NCBI GenBank assembly: GCA_944349635.1
Contig: CALVNH010000005.1
Coordinates: 33,442 to 97,441, forward strand
From: an uncultured Clostridia bacterium
GTDB lineage: Bacteria; Bacillota; Clostridia; Christensenellales; CAG-917
Length of the DNA: 64,000 nucleotides
Direction: 5' to 3'
Within the stretch, counting starts at the first letter, position 1. The number at the start of each line of letters is the position of its first letter. Made by a program: the position numbers and the translations under genes. This document shows, piece after piece, positions 1 through 9,938 of this stretch. The notes beneath the pieces were generated by a model. That model ran no database searches and was not told where the DNA came from. It worked only from the letters and a program-made list of their open reading frames with translations.

Positions 1-3000
1 CTCAGCATCGATAAGGCGCTCATCGAAAGCCTGCTCAGCATTCTGAAAGTCGATTTGGGAGCGGTGACCCTGCCCGAGATTCAGACCATCAACATCGGAC
101 TTTCCTTCGGTGACGAAGGTATTTCGCAGGTCAACATCAACGGTACGGTGGACGGCGCCGGCACCGGTCTCGCCATTCAGGTGGACGGCATCCAGGTCTC
201 CTTCGACCATCTGTTGAACGTCAACGGGAAAAACGGACTGATTTACAAAGTATCCTCCGGATACACCGGTCTCACTTACCCGAAACTTGCGGGTACAATG
301 ACGCTCATTCAGAACGTGCTCGACGCCATCGACCCGTCGATTTCCATCAGCATACTCAAGAAAGCGGGCTCAGTCATCAAGTCGACCTCCAACATAAGCA
401 TCAAAGACAGAGCAGTACCCAGAAACGATTTCACGCAGGCGTATCTCACCGGCGACAGAAGAAACACGAAAGTCAACGACGGTTCCGGCGGTGCATACAG
501 ACTGTGTCTCAACCTGAATGTGTATCATCCTTATCAGGGACCCGGTGATGAACCGATGAGTGCTCGTATCAACCTTACGGATACCACGTTGATGCTCGAC
601 GAACTGATTGTTACCAGCGGATTCATCACCGGTGTGCTTGAAGGATTCCAGAATCCTATTTCGATTCCTCTCGAACTGCTTGCATTCGGTTACACCGACC
701 CCGATACGGGCACATGGTCACAAGACAGCAGCGTTCTCGGCTCCGGACACGGCACCACGGCAAGCGAGGCGGTTTCCTCCTCCGACGCAAAGAGCGCGGC
801 GGAATCCTATACTCCCGTGATGGACGGACTCATCTCCAAGGTCACGGTGAATATGTTCACCAGTCAGGGATATCAGCCCTATCTGTCCACGATGAACAGC
901 AATCCTGCCGAAGGCACCAACTATATCTCAGTCAAGATAGAGTTCGGCAAAGACGCTTTCAACGAGATTCTCATCATGTTGCATCTGTTCGTGCTCAGCA
1001 TGACGCAGGAATATGCAAAGAACAGCGAGAACTGGCTGTATCCCGATTACGATAAGGTCAAGGACGACGGAACAGGTCTCAGTACGAACCTCGATTCGTC
1101 GAGAGTGCTGAGTTGGGATATCGACGCGCTTGTCAGAGAACTGAACGGCATGACCAGCACTGAAGCGAAGGTCAACAAGTTCCGTAACTATGCACGTTCG
1201 ATACCTTATGCGCTCATCAGATATCTGGTCGGTTCGGGTTCTCTCGGCATAACCGACAGTACGATTACGTTTGTCGGTGCGCAGGATACCATCGGCAACA
1301 TCTCCGCGCTCATCGGCTCCATATTCCCGTTGCCGTTTGCGGACTATAACGACAACGCGCCCAATCCGTCCGCGAATATCTATATCGACTTGTATCCGCA
1401 GGCCAGCGTCTACGGACTGTCCGCGAGAACGGTCACGCCCGGCATTCAGGCAATAGAGCTCATGGTCAACGGCGAGAAGAGCGGAGCCGGCACCAATATG
1501 AGCTTCTATAACGGCAACGGCGGAAGGACGAACAGTCAAGGCTCGTCTTCCGAGACGTTGGTGCTCACCATCAATCCGTGGAACCTCACCGCAAGCGATA
1601 CCTCTCACAGCGGTGACGGCGTGCTTGAATTCGTCGAAGCCAACACCGCAACAATACTGGGCGGCAGCGGCGGTATTCCCAGCGAGGTCGTGATTACCGA
1701 CATCGCCTCCAAGACCGGCACGGCCAACGGGCAGTCAATCACTTTGAACGGTGAGTTCCTGGCGAATCAGACGTTCTTCCCGAGAAAGGCGAACGTGAGT
1801 TTCGCAAACGGACAGAACAGTGTCGGCGGCAGCGGCAACGACGCTCTCAGCGGTACTACCATTGTCTGGGATGCTTCCTCCGTTGACCTCACCGCGGCAA
1901 AAGTCGATGCGGCAAACGGCAGAAGACTTGCGGGCTACATCTACGGCTATGCGTTGAACGTGGTTGTTGCGGCAGTTCCCGTGTACGTCACAAACGACTA
2001 TGCACAGACTTCCGTTCAGGGTTACTACGGCAACGATGCCACGGGATACTCCGCTGAGGACATTTCCATTGATATCCGCAAGGATAACCATACGCAGCTG
2101 CCCGACCTGGTGCAGATGGCATTCAACGGCGGCAAGACTTATGTGTTCGGCACGCAGGCCAAGGATGCCGATGGCAACGGACTTATGGCTGTGCTGAAAG
2201 GCACGGACGGCAGACCCAAGACTCTGGGAACCACCACCGACTCCGAGGGAGTGGTATCCGACATCCTGAACTCCGACAACAACAACTACAAGCTCATTCC
2301 CGCTTACGAAGCTGCGGTTGTCAGAGATGCCGAAGGCAACATTCAGTACGAGAGGTTCTCTTATAACGGAACCATATACGAATATGTCAAGCTCGATTAC
2401 TCCAAGTTGCCCAACGGTTCCAACTTCCCCGTGGGTGTCATCACGTGGAAGGACGACAACTTCACCTACGAGTGGAAGGGTGAAACGGCGGAAATCGACT
2501 ACACTTATCAGTGGGGCTATTCCGCGACTTGCTACGGAACCTTGGATGTGACGATTAAGGATTACAGAATCGACGAAGTCACCAACTTCTCGGGCAGCGA
2601 CGGAACGAAGATAGAGTCATTCGACCTCAACTCGCTCACCATCGAGAGCCTGCTTGGCGGCGATATCGACATCGGCAACTACATCAACAAGTTCAACAAA
2701 GCGACCGTCAACTACATCAACGGCACGGAAAGCGATACGTTGTCCGTGAAGTGGGATTTGACGGCACTTACCAAACGTCTCGAGGAAATAGCGGTCCGTG
2801 ACACCAACGGCGACCTTATCCGTTACGATTACTACAAAGGCATCGACGTCGAAGTGACGGCGTTGCTCGGCGGCAGTGAATTCTATCTCTACCGTGTGCT
2901 CGACATACTCGGTGCCGACGTTACGGCAGGTATGAAGGGCGAAGGTGTTGTGTCCGAGGACGGCAAGTTCATCGAACAGGAAGTCAAGGTCAGAATCGTC

Positions 3001-6000
3001 GTGTCCACCAGCGAATACTCGAAACTCGACGGAGACACCTTCAAATTCGACCCGTACAGCTCTGCGGTGCTCGACGGCAGTGCACTTGCCAAGGACGGCA
3101 GCACAATCAACGTGTACTTCAAGGGCAACACCACGGCAAGCTCCGTTGTGGTCGGAACGCAGGTAAAGGTCACGGCGCCTTATACGCTGAAAGACAACGA
3201 ATACACCCTTGTCGAGGGCGAAGCACTCACCGCGCTCATGAAGCAGATTTCGTACAAGGGTTACACGGGAGCGCAACTCTACGCAAGACTCGAACTCGGT
3301 GACGAGTTCATAGGCGAGCAGACCGTGTACGTGCCCGTCGAAGTGCTCAAGGCCACGGCGAACTCCCGTCCCGAACTCACCGTGACGGATACGTTCAACC
3401 CCGAATGGTACAACGACAGCGCATACGAGATGTTGCCCGAGGTCAGGTTCGCGGAAACCGGTGTCGGAAGATACCAGATGAAGCCCGATTGGAGCACCGT
3501 CAAGTACTACACGAATATCACGCTTGCGGAGGAACTTCCCAACATCTATGCGGGCGGGACAATCTACGCAACCGTGGAAGCCAGCGTCGTTGACGCAGAC
3601 GGCAATCCCATCGGCAACGTGATAACCAAGGTGACGGAAGAAGGCGTCGAAAAAGAAGTCCAGACACCGCAACTCATTACCGTCAAACTCAACGTCACGA
3701 AGAAGACGGTTTCCGGTGTGTACTTCTACAACGGCACCGATAAAGACGATATCGCGTCCTACAACTCCGTCGCACCTTACGCGTTCGAATACGGCGGCAC
3801 CGTGTACAGCGTCAGACCTTACGAGTCCGTCGAAACATTCTTCACTTCGGGTGAATGGAACAATACCGAAGCATTGGGTAAAGTCGTCATAGAACTCGGC
3901 AACGGAAATAAGGAGTTCGCTTACATCAGCGAATGGAACCTGGAAAAGCTCGTCATCGGTAAAGACGGCGGCAAGTATGACGTCAGCGCGGTCATAGGCG
4001 GACAGTCTGTTGATATCACTGTCAACGTGCCGCGCACCGAAGTCGGCGGAATTGTCGAACTCGACCCCGACGGAGCGCTCTCGTTCTACACCTATGACGA
4101 AGGAAGCGCGGCGTGGACGCAGACCAAGTACGCGAACGTCATCGTGAGAGAAGACGGCGTCAAGACGCTCGACGAAGGATTCTTCTTCGACGTCAATACC
4201 GCGTGGGCGACTCTGTCCGAAACCAAAGCCACGCTCAAGTTCGTCGACGCAGACGCAGAAAACAGCGAGATGTACACGGCGACTTACGAAGACGCGCTCG
4301 TCTGGATTGATACCAGCGCACCTTCCGTCGGCGAAGTCAAGAAAGAGGACGGCACGGGACTCTACTACGTCGAACGTGCGTTTACCTTCTTGCAAGGCGA
4401 CCTTGCGTCCGAAACGATTGTCGCAAAAGTGTATCTCGTCAACTTTGCGGAAGGCGAAACCGCGCTGTTCGATTTCGGAACGTTCGACACTTCGACATAC
4501 AACCTCTTCGACTCTGCCTGGACGTTGCCCGACAAGGCCACGATAGCCGTCGGTAGCGAAAAGTTCGCCGACGTTGCCGTCGAGTGGAGTGCGGGACTTC
4601 CCACGGCGGAAGAGATTGCGGCAGGAAAGTTCGAGAGAACGGCAATTCACGTGCCTTACACTCAGAGCTACGTGTTCAACATCAGCGGGGAATATGCGTT
4701 TGACTTCGGTAACGGCATCACGGCAACTTACGGAGCCGCGTTCGGTGCGCTCGATTACACGGTTGACAACGCGGATAAATTCTTCGCGGGATTGTCCGCA
4801 AGCGGAACCGTTAACGGGGCAGAGGCAACGTTCGATTGGGGCGAGTTCGTCTACGGAGCCAACAAGGCGGTTTACGAAACCACCGTCAAAGCCACGGTAA
4901 ACGGCGTGACGCTGGAAATGCCCGTGACCGTGAACGTCACTTCTGATTACGTCATCAGCAAGATTGCCGACGTCAAGTACCGTTCGCTCACGATTGACCC
5001 GTTCCAGTACAGCACGTTTGCAGATGCTTTCGGCACCGACACCGTCGTCAACGTCTATGTGGGCGGCGACAACTCCAAGACCTATGCCTTCACCGTCAAG
5101 TACTGGGGCGATGACGCTCTAATCACCGAGGAAGGCGGAAGCTACAAAGACCATATGATTACGCTTGCGTTTGTCAAAGACGGCAAAGCGTATGCAGAAC
5201 AACAAGTCAATGCACCTCTCATGGTCATATCCCGTGCGATTGAGAACGTGCGCTTCGTCTTCGACGACAGTTACACGCTCCTCACCGTTTCCACGGCACT
5301 GACCACCGTGACATACACGTACACCAACGCCGATGGAGCATTGTTCGATGTTATTTACACCAAATCCACAATGATGCCCGAACAGATTGTCTTCCGCAAT
5401 CCTTACGGATACTACGGTCTGAACAGCCTGCCCGGCAAAGTGGAAATAGTGTTCGCGGGCACCGGCGAAATCAGGGAATATGCCGTCACCTATACGGTTG
5501 GCGACGTTGACCAGGCAAGCGGAGTGCCCATGAACGTCAAGATGAACATCGTCAGCGACGGCGAGAGCGGAAACTTCGACGTGTTGAAAGACATGCTCAT
5601 TTCGACATCTGTCAAGAGCCTGACGGTCACGCGTTACAACTCCACCATCGCGGCGGACGACCTGGTCACGCTCAACAACGTGTTCGGCGTTTACGGCACC
5701 GAAAGCTACAACGGCAGCATACTCAGCACACCGTACGATACATCCGCCTACGCAGATGAGTTCACTCTCTTTGTGGACGGAATGTTCGTCACCAAGGCAA
5801 ACTGGGACAGCTACTATTCGACGCTTACGGTTGCGGACGGCAGCAGGGCGCTTTACAGCAGGCTTGCTTCCGACAACGGCGAAGTGTATTACTACAGCTA
5901 CAGCAACGCGAGCAGGTCCTACGAACTCACCGTCGAATCCGACGATGCGCTTGTGTTCATCTACTCCGTCTCCGGAACAGTCAAGATTGCATCCTGGAAC

Positions 6001-7539
6001 GCTTCCGGAATCAAGTACACCTACGCGGGAGGCATCAGATACGCAACTGCAAGAGTCAGCTATCCGTTCGATGCGTCCAACTCGGTCAACATCAGCGTTC
6101 CCGTCCAGATTGTCGACGCAACGATAATCAGCGCACGCTACAACGTCTCGTCGTTCAATACGACCGTCAATCCCGATATTAGCGTGGACGGCAACAGAGT
6201 TTACTTGACTTCCGATAAGAAGAACTACTTCGATGTGTCTTCTCAAACGTTCTACTTCGACCCGTTCAGCGGCATTGACGTTCGCGAGCAGGTGAAGATT
6301 AACGTTTCCGGCAGAGAGTTCAGCGTGTACAAGTACTTCCCGCTCAATGCAGACATAGTGACCGCAGGCGGCGCAACCGGCACCGGCACCTATGTGACGT
6401 GGGACCTCTCCTCTCTGAGATGGGACTACGAGGGCGGTTCGTTCACGGCGGCAACGTCCGTCATCGCCGCAGATACGGGAGCCGACTTCGGCATCAGCAA
6501 CCCCGTCAAGGCGCAGACGTTCAGACCGCTCAATACCAACATCCGCGTCGCAAGCAAAGTCGCGGAAAAAGTCACCTCCGGTGCGAACTCTTCGCTGGTG
6601 AATCTGTGGGGCTATGCGGGTAACGGTGTAAATACGATAACCGCAATTGACCCGTATACCTTCAATGCGTCGCAATTCGCAAGCAAGTTGCCCGCAACGT
6701 TGAGAGTCGACCTTGCGGACGGCAACTGGCAAGACTTCTCCACGTCGTCTTCCGACTACAAACTTGAATGGAGCCTTGCGTCGTTCAATCCCACCTATCT
6801 CGGCGGCAGGACCTACGTCACGGCGAACCTGACCGGTCCCGACGGCAGCACTCAGGCATTCAGGATACCTTTCCTGGTCCAGCGTGTTCTCGTCACCAAC
6901 ATAACGGGTACGAAGGGCGGTCTCGGCAGCAGCGTCAAGTTCGGCTTCGATGCCAACGGTGTGGCTACCTCGACCTACGAAATCAATCCGTACAACCCGG
7001 CTTCGCAGAAACTGCCCGTGGGTTACAGCGTCACGTTCAGCGTGAGCAATCCCACGAATTACGAAGGAACCGAGTTCGGAACGCCTTCTTCGACGACCCG
7101 CACTTACGATTACATTGCGGTGGCAATGCCGTCTTACGGTCTCACGGTCGAAAATGCCAAGAAGGGACTTGCTTCCGCAGGTACCGCCAGCATGCAGATT
7201 GACGGACAACAGAGAATCAGCATCCCCGTCTCCTTGGCGAAGAAAGTCGCACCCGCGGGACTCAAACCCACAAGGAACGGTAACACGTTGACCACCAGCA
7301 TCAACGGTTACAGTGTCGTGTGGTACGGAACCGCAAGCGTGTCTTACGGCGGAGGAACGGCGACTTACACCGTGATGTTCGCATCGCCCGATGCAAGCTA
7401 CACGATTCCCGCCATCAAGGACAGAAGCGTGACTTACGACCTCACGGCTTACATCGGCGCGATAGTCGACGCTTCCGGCAGAGTGCTCGACCTCAAAGAC
7501 AACGGCGAGCCCAACTGCCAGTACACTTACAAACCCTAG
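1..7539 (+). CDS. Giant modular secreted/surface protein, 5' truncated by window edge
   Basis: The frame is open from base 1, so the N-terminus lies outside; at least 2,512 residues remain. I do not recognise a named family. The protein is rich in Gly, Thr, Ser, Asp, Tyr and Val with no internal membrane segment, as in extracellular beta-sandwich proteins. A loose module recurs: an (I/F)(D/N)P(aromatic) anchor, a strand with a Val-x-Val pattern, a Trp-Asp/Trp-Ser-Leu segment, a Gly-Gly turn and a closing V-x-V-x-V strand. Anchors are visible at about 1570 (INPWNL), 3046 (FDPYSS), 3394 (FNPEWY), 4993 (IDPFQY), 6256 (FDPFSG), 6646 (IDPYTF) and 6982 (INPYNP). The C-terminus (QYTYKP) has no LPXTG motif or hydrophobic anchor, so it may be released or held non-covalently. 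A strong hairpin follows the stop. Adhesin or matrix protein is inference. Confidence 0.85.
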   Translation, partial: LSIDKALIESLLSILKVDLGAVTLPEIQTINIGLSFGDEGISQVNINGTVDGAGTGLAIQVDGIQVSFDHLLNVNGKNGLIYKVSSGYTGLTYPKLAGTMTLIQNVLDAIDPSISISILKKAGSVIKSTSNISIKDRAVPRNDFTQAYLTGDRRNTKVNDGSGGAYRLCLNLNVYHPYQGPGDEPMSARINLTDTTLMLDELIVTSGFITGVLEGFQNPISIPLELLAFGYTDPDTGTWSQDSSVLGSGHGTTASEAVSSSDAKSAAESYTPVMDGLISKVTVNMFTSQGYQPYLSTMNSNPAEGTNYISVKIEFGKDAFNEILIMLHLFVLSMTQEYAKNSENWLYPDYDKVKDDGTGLSTNLDSSRVLSWDIDALVRELNGMTSTEAKVNKFRNYARSIPYALIRYLVGSGSLGITDSTITFVGAQDTIGNISALIGSIFPLPFADYNDNAPNPSANIYIDLYPQASVYGLSARTVTPGIQAIELMVNGEKSGAGTNMSFYNGNGGRTNSQGSSSETLVLTINPWNLTASDTSHSGDGVLEFVEANTATILGGSGGIPSEVVITDIASKTGTANGQSITLNGEFLANQTFFPRKANVSFANGQNSVGGSGNDALSGTTIVWDASSVDLTAAKVDAANGRRLAGYIYGYALNVVVAAVPVYVTNDYAQTSVQGYYGNDATGYSAEDISIDIRKDNHTQLPDLVQMAFNGGKTYVFGTQAKDADGNGLMAVLKGTDGRPKTLGTTTDSEGVVSDILNSDNNNYKLIPAYEAAVVRDAEGNIQYERFSYNGTIYEYVKLDYSKLPNGSNFPVGVITWKDDNFTYEWKGETAEIDYTYQWGYSATCYGTLDVTIKDYRIDEVTNFSGSDGTKIESFDLNSLTIESLLGGDIDIGNYINKFNKATVNYINGTESDTLSVKWDLTALTKRLEEIAVRDTNGDLIRYDYYKGIDVEVTALLGGSEFYLYRVLDILGADVTAGMKGEGVVSEDGKFIEQEVKVRIVVSTSEYSKLDGDTFKFDPYSSAVLDGSALAKDGSTINVYFKGNTTASSVVVGTQVKVTAPYTLKDNEYTLVEGEALTALMKQISYKGYTGAQLYARLELGDEFIGEQTVYVPVEVLKATANSRPELTVTDTFNPEWYNDSAYEMLPEVRFAETGVGRYQMKPDWSTVKYYTNITLAEELPNIYAGGTIYATVEASVVDADGNPIGNVITKVTEEGVEKEVQTPQLITVKLNVTKKTVSGVYFYNGTDKDDIASYNSVAPYAFEYGGTVYSVRPYESVETFFTSGEWNNTEALGKVVIELGNGNKEFAYISEWNLEKLVIGKDGGKYDVSAVIGGQSVDITVNVPRTEVGGIVELDPDGALSFYTYDEGSAAWTQTKYANVIVREDGVKTLDEGFFFDVNTAWATLSETKATLKFVDADAENSEMYTATYEDALVWIDTSAPSVGEVKKEDGTGLYYVERAFTFLQGDLASETIVAKVYLVNFAEGETALFDFGTFDTSTYNLFDSAWTLPDKATIAVGSEKFADVAVEWSAGLPTAEEIAAGKFERTAIHVPYTQSYVFNISGEYAFDFGNGITATYGAAFGALDYTVDNADKFFAGLSASGTVNGAEATFDWGEFVYGANKAVYETTVKATVNGVTLEMPVTVNVTSDYVISKIADVKYRSLTIDPFQYSTFADAFGTDTVVNVYVGGDNSKTYAFTVKYWGDDALITEEGGSYKDHMITLAFVKDGKAYAEQQVNAPLMVISRAIENVRFVFDDSYTLLTVSTALTTVTYTYTNADGALFDVIYTKSTMMPEQIVFRNPYGYYGLNSLPGKVEIVFAGTGEIREYAVTYTVGDVDQASGVPMNVKMNIVSDGESGNFDVLKDMLISTSVKSLTVTRYNSTIAADDLVTLNNVFGVYGTESYNGSILSTPYDTSAYADEFTLFVDGMFVTKANWDSYYSTLTVADGSRALYSRLASDNGEVYYYSYSNASRSYELTVESDDALVFIYSVSGTVKIASWNASGIKYTYAGGIRYATARVSYPFDASNSVNISVPVQIVDATIISARYNVSSFNTTVNPDISVDGNRVYLTSDKKNYFDVSSQTFYFDPFSGIDVREQVKINVSGREFSVYKYFPLNADIVTAGGATGTGTYVTWDLSSLRWDYEGGSFTAATSVIAADTGADFGISNPVKAQTFRPLNTNIRVASKVAEKVTSGANSSLVNLWGYAGNGVNTITAIDPYTFNASQFASKLPATLRVDLADGNWQDFSTSSSDYKLEWSLASFNPTYLGGRTYVTANLTGPDGSTQAFRIPFLVQRVLVTNITGTKGGLGSSVKFGFDANGVATSTYEINPYNPASQKLPVGYSVTFSVSNPTNYEGTEFGTPSSTTRTYDYIAVAMPSYGLTVENAKKGLASAGTASMQIDGQQRISIPVSLAKKVAPAGLKPTRNGNTLTTSINGYSVVWYGTASVSYGGGTATYTVMFASPDASYTIPAIKDRSVTYDLTAYIGAIVDASGRVLDLKDNGEPNCQYTYKP

Positions 7540-7560
7540 TCACCGAATGTGACGGAATCT

Positions 7561-7594
7561 CGGAAAGCGGCAGCAACTGCCGCTTTCCGCATTT
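7561..7594 (+). terminator. Hairpin terminator after the giant gene
   Basis: A 13-bp perfect stem (7561-7573 with 7577-7589) closes a 3-nt loop, followed by a short T run (CATTTT). It sits 22 bases after the stop codon at 7539. The weak T tract makes full rho-independent function likely but not certain. Confidence 0.75.
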
Positions 7595-7630
7595 TCGGAG
7601 CATCACTCGGTTTGCGCAATGTCATAACGC

Positions 7631-7659
7631 TTGATTTTGATGCGGTTCAAAAGTATAAT
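7631..7659 (+). promoter_or_regulatory. Sigma-A-type promoter for the AEC transporter
   Basis: TTGATT at 7631-7636, a 17-base spacer and a perfect TATAAT at 7654-7659. It lies between the upstream terminator and the transporter start at 7700. Confidence 0.75.
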
Positions 7660-7669
7660 ATAAAAAACA

Positions 7670-7689
7670 ATGCCGCAGATTTGCGGCAT
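7670..7689 (+). promoter_or_regulatory. 5'-UTR hairpin abutting the ribosome binding site
   Basis: ATGCCGCA (7670-7677), loop GATT, TGCGGCAT (7682-7689): a perfect 8-bp stem that ends one base before the GAGGCGG ribosome binding site and includes an alternative ATG. It could modulate access of the ribosome; this is inference. Confidence 0.45.
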
Positions 7690-7699
7690 GAGGCGGTGT

Positions 7700-8731
7700 A
7701 TGGATTTTACTACAACGGCTGTCAGTGTGTTGCTTCTTGTTGCCATGGCCATTCCCGGCTTTATTTTGATGAAAGCAAAGGTGGTCAAGCCGTCGTCCAT
7801 TGCCTATTTTTCCGCGCTTTTGTTGTATGTTTGTCAGCCGTTTTTGTCGCTGCGCTCATTTTTGCAGGTTGAGTTCACAAAAGAGCTTGCAATCAATCTT
7901 GCAATAGTGTTTGCCATTTCCATGTTGGCGCAGGGGCTGCTGTTCGGAATTCTGTGGGCGGTGCTTTTCAGAAAGTTCGACAAGCCTGAGGACAGTGCGA
8001 TGCTCATCGAAAACGGTTTTATAGGAGGGCATACCTGCACAAACGAATCTGCTCTCCAATCTCTTGTAAAGACCACGGTGCGGGGCAGAGCTTACAGAGT
8101 TATGGTGCTTGCCTCTACGTTCGGCAACGTGGGATTTTTCGGAGTGCCGGTGCTCCAGATGTTGTTTCCGCAGAATCCCGAAGCAATAGCTTATTCCGCG
8201 GTGTACATCGTGTCGATGAATCTTATGTGCTGGACGGTCGGGTCTTACGTCCTGACGGGAGACAAAAAGTACGTCAGCCTGAAAAAAGCCGTTTTCAATC
8301 CGCAGACGATTACTTTGTTTGTGGCGTTGCCGCTCTTTTTCTGTCGCGTCACGCTGAATGTTCTCCCCGACGCACTCACAAAAATTATAGGTTATCTTGC
8401 GGACATGACGGCTCCGATGTGCATGATTATTCTCGGCATGAGGTTTGCGGTTGCGCCTGTAAAGGAATTGTTCACGGACTGGCGGGTTTACGTTTCCACG
8501 GCAATCAAGATACTCATATTCCCGCTTGCGGTCTACCTTGTGCTGCTTCCTTTCGACATGAACGAAATGATGCGCACCGCGCTTGTAATATTGTCGGGAA
8601 TGCCGTCCGCCTCCATAAACCTCAATCTTGCGGAGCTGTACGGTGCCGACCAGAAGACCGCGGCGAACAACATTTTATTGTCTACGTTGCTTTGTATAAT
8701 CACGATACCCGTTCTCATGCTTTTGTTTTGA
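7700..8731 (+). CDS. AEC family (auxin-efflux-carrier-like) permease
   Basis: A 343-residue polytopic protein with about ten hydrophobic helices, typical of the AEC/malonate-auxin carrier family, which moves small organic acids or amino acids across the inner membrane. Near the C-terminus the segment ILSGMPSASINLNLAELYGAD matches the conserved helix-break region of the family, although I quote it only as pattern recognition. The start at 7700 is preferred over an in-frame ATG at 7688 because GAGGCGG lies just upstream and the N-terminus then begins with the first helix (MDFTTTAVSVLL). A hairpin sits directly before this ribosome binding site. Substrate cannot be told from sequence. It is a single-gene unit with its own promoter; the next promoter begins 10 bases after the stop. 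Confidence 0.85.
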   Translation: MDFTTTAVSVLLLVAMAIPGFILMKAKVVKPSSIAYFSALLLYVCQPFLSLRSFLQVEFTKELAINLAIVFAISMLAQGLLFGILWAVLFRKFDKPEDSAMLIENGFIGGHTCTNESALQSLVKTTVRGRAYRVMVLASTFGNVGFFGVPVLQMLFPQNPEAIAYSAVYIVSMNLMCWTVGSYVLTGDKKYVSLKKAVFNPQTITLFVALPLFFCRVTLNVLPDALTKIIGYLADMTAPMCMIILGMRFAVAPVKELFTDWRVYVSTAIKILIFPLAVYLVLLPFDMNEMMRTALVILSGMPSASINLNLAELYGADQKTAANNILLSTLLCIITIPVLMLLF

Positions 8732-8741
8732 GCATTCGTCG

Positions 8742-8770
8742 TTGTAATCGTGGAAACATAATGTTATAAT
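8742..8770 (+). promoter_or_regulatory. Promoter for the SPFH/zinc-ribbon pair
   Basis: TTGTAA at 8742-8747, a 17-base spacer and TATAAT at 8765-8770, 32 bases before the ATG of the SPFH gene. Confidence 0.75.
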
Positions 8771-8802
8771 ATATTCGCAAACGTTCAATTTCGGAGGCAA
8801 TT

Positions 8803-9924
8803 ATGGGATTTATAAAAAAGAATCTGCTTAAAGTCATAGAGTGGACCGAAAAAGACAAAGATACGATGGTCTACAAATTTCCCGTGCCCGACAGGTACGA
8901 AATCATGAAGGGCTCCAAGCTGGTCGTCAGGGAATCGCAAGCGGCGATTTTCATGACGGAAGGACAGATTGCCGACGTGTTCACGGCGGGCACCTGGACG
9001 TTGGAGCCGGAAAACCTGCCCATTCTCTCCAAACTCGGAGCGTGGAAATACGGTTGGGAGATGCCGATAAAATCCGACGTCTATTACGTCAGCCTCAAAC
9101 AGTTCATCGGCATGAAATGGGGCACGGCGAATCCGATTATGATGCGCGACAAGGACTTCGGCATGATAAGAATCATGGGACACGGCGAATACAGTTTCCA
9201 CGTGTGTGACCCCGCCAAATTCATGCGCGAGTGCTACGGAACGATACATTCCTTCTCTACGGACGACATAGCCGATTATCTGCGCAGCATGGTGATTGCG
9301 GAAATTACGGATTTGCTGGGCGAATGCCGCATTCCCGCTCTGGATCTTGCGGCGAATTACATCGAACTCGGAGCCGCCGCCAAGGAGCACGCAACGACCC
9401 GTTTCGGGACGTTGGGTCTTGCAGTCGACCAGATTGTAATACGCAACTTCAAGCTGCCCGAAGAGGTCGAGAAAGCGATGGACAAACGCACGACTCTCGG
9501 CGTGTTCGAGGACAAGATGGCGGAATACGCACAATACGAGTCCGTACAGGCGATGCGCGATTCCGCAAAGAACCCCGGCGCGGGCGGGATGTTCGCGGCG
9601 GCGGGCATAGGACTCGGAATGGGAGCGAGAATGGCGGGACAGTTCGCCGATTCGCTGGATTCGGTGGGTAAGAGCGCTCCGAAAGAGAAGTGCCCCAAGT
9701 GCGGAGCGCAAATCAGCGCGAAAGCCAAGTTCTGTCCCGAATGCGGCGAAAAAATCGTTGCAGCAGGCAAGGTATTGTGCGAAAAGTGCGGAGCGCAGGT
9801 GGGAGCAGGCGCGAAATTCTGTCCCGAGTGCGGCGCGCCCATGCAGACCAAATGTCCCGAATGCAATACGGTGATAAAGGCGGGCATCAAGTTCTGTCCC
9901 AACTGCGGACATAAGGTCGGTTGA
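8803..9924 (+). CDS. SPFH-domain protein with C-terminal zinc ribbons (YdjI-like)
   Basis: 373 residues. The N-terminal ~240 residues resemble the SPFH/band-7-like proteins once called virion core proteins and Bacillus YdjI: KGSKLVVRESQAAIF, then a GTWTLEPENLP segment and a helical region ending near residue 250. A Gly/Ala-rich stretch (about 263-289) may associate with membrane. From residue 297 to the end come paired CxxC knuckles (CPKCG, CPECG, CEKCG, CPECG, CPECN, CPNCG), that is, three zinc ribbons. The ribosome binding site TCGGAGG fits the ATG. The next gene, a zinc-ribbon membrane protein, begins within a few bases, so the two probably form one unit. In Bacillus the family works with membrane-stress and phage-shock-like proteins; a scaffold at the membrane is inference here. 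Confidence 0.85.
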   Translation: MGFIKKNLLKVIEWTEKDKDTMVYKFPVPDRYEIMKGSKLVVRESQAAIFMTEGQIADVFTAGTWTLEPENLPILSKLGAWKYGWEMPIKSDVYYVSLKQFIGMKWGTANPIMMRDKDFGMIRIMGHGEYSFHVCDPAKFMRECYGTIHSFSTDDIADYLRSMVIAEITDLLGECRIPALDLAANYIELGAAAKEHATTRFGTLGLAVDQIVIRNFKLPEEVEKAMDKRTTLGVFEDKMAEYAQYESVQAMRDSAKNPGAGGMFAAAGIGLGMGARMAGQFADSLDSVGKSAPKEKCPKCGAQISAKAKFCPECGEKIVAAGKVLCEKCGAQVGAGAKFCPECGAPMQTKCPECNTVIKAGIKFCPNCGHKVG

Positions 9925-9938
9925 CGGAGAATTGTGGT

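Noticed and set aside
2617-4650. Long minus-strand open frame (677 codons) inside the giant gene, with another at 5119-7209
   Set aside because: They mirror the codon bias of the plus-strand gene, have no ribosome binding site and give His/Arg/Val-rich, unstructured-looking protein.
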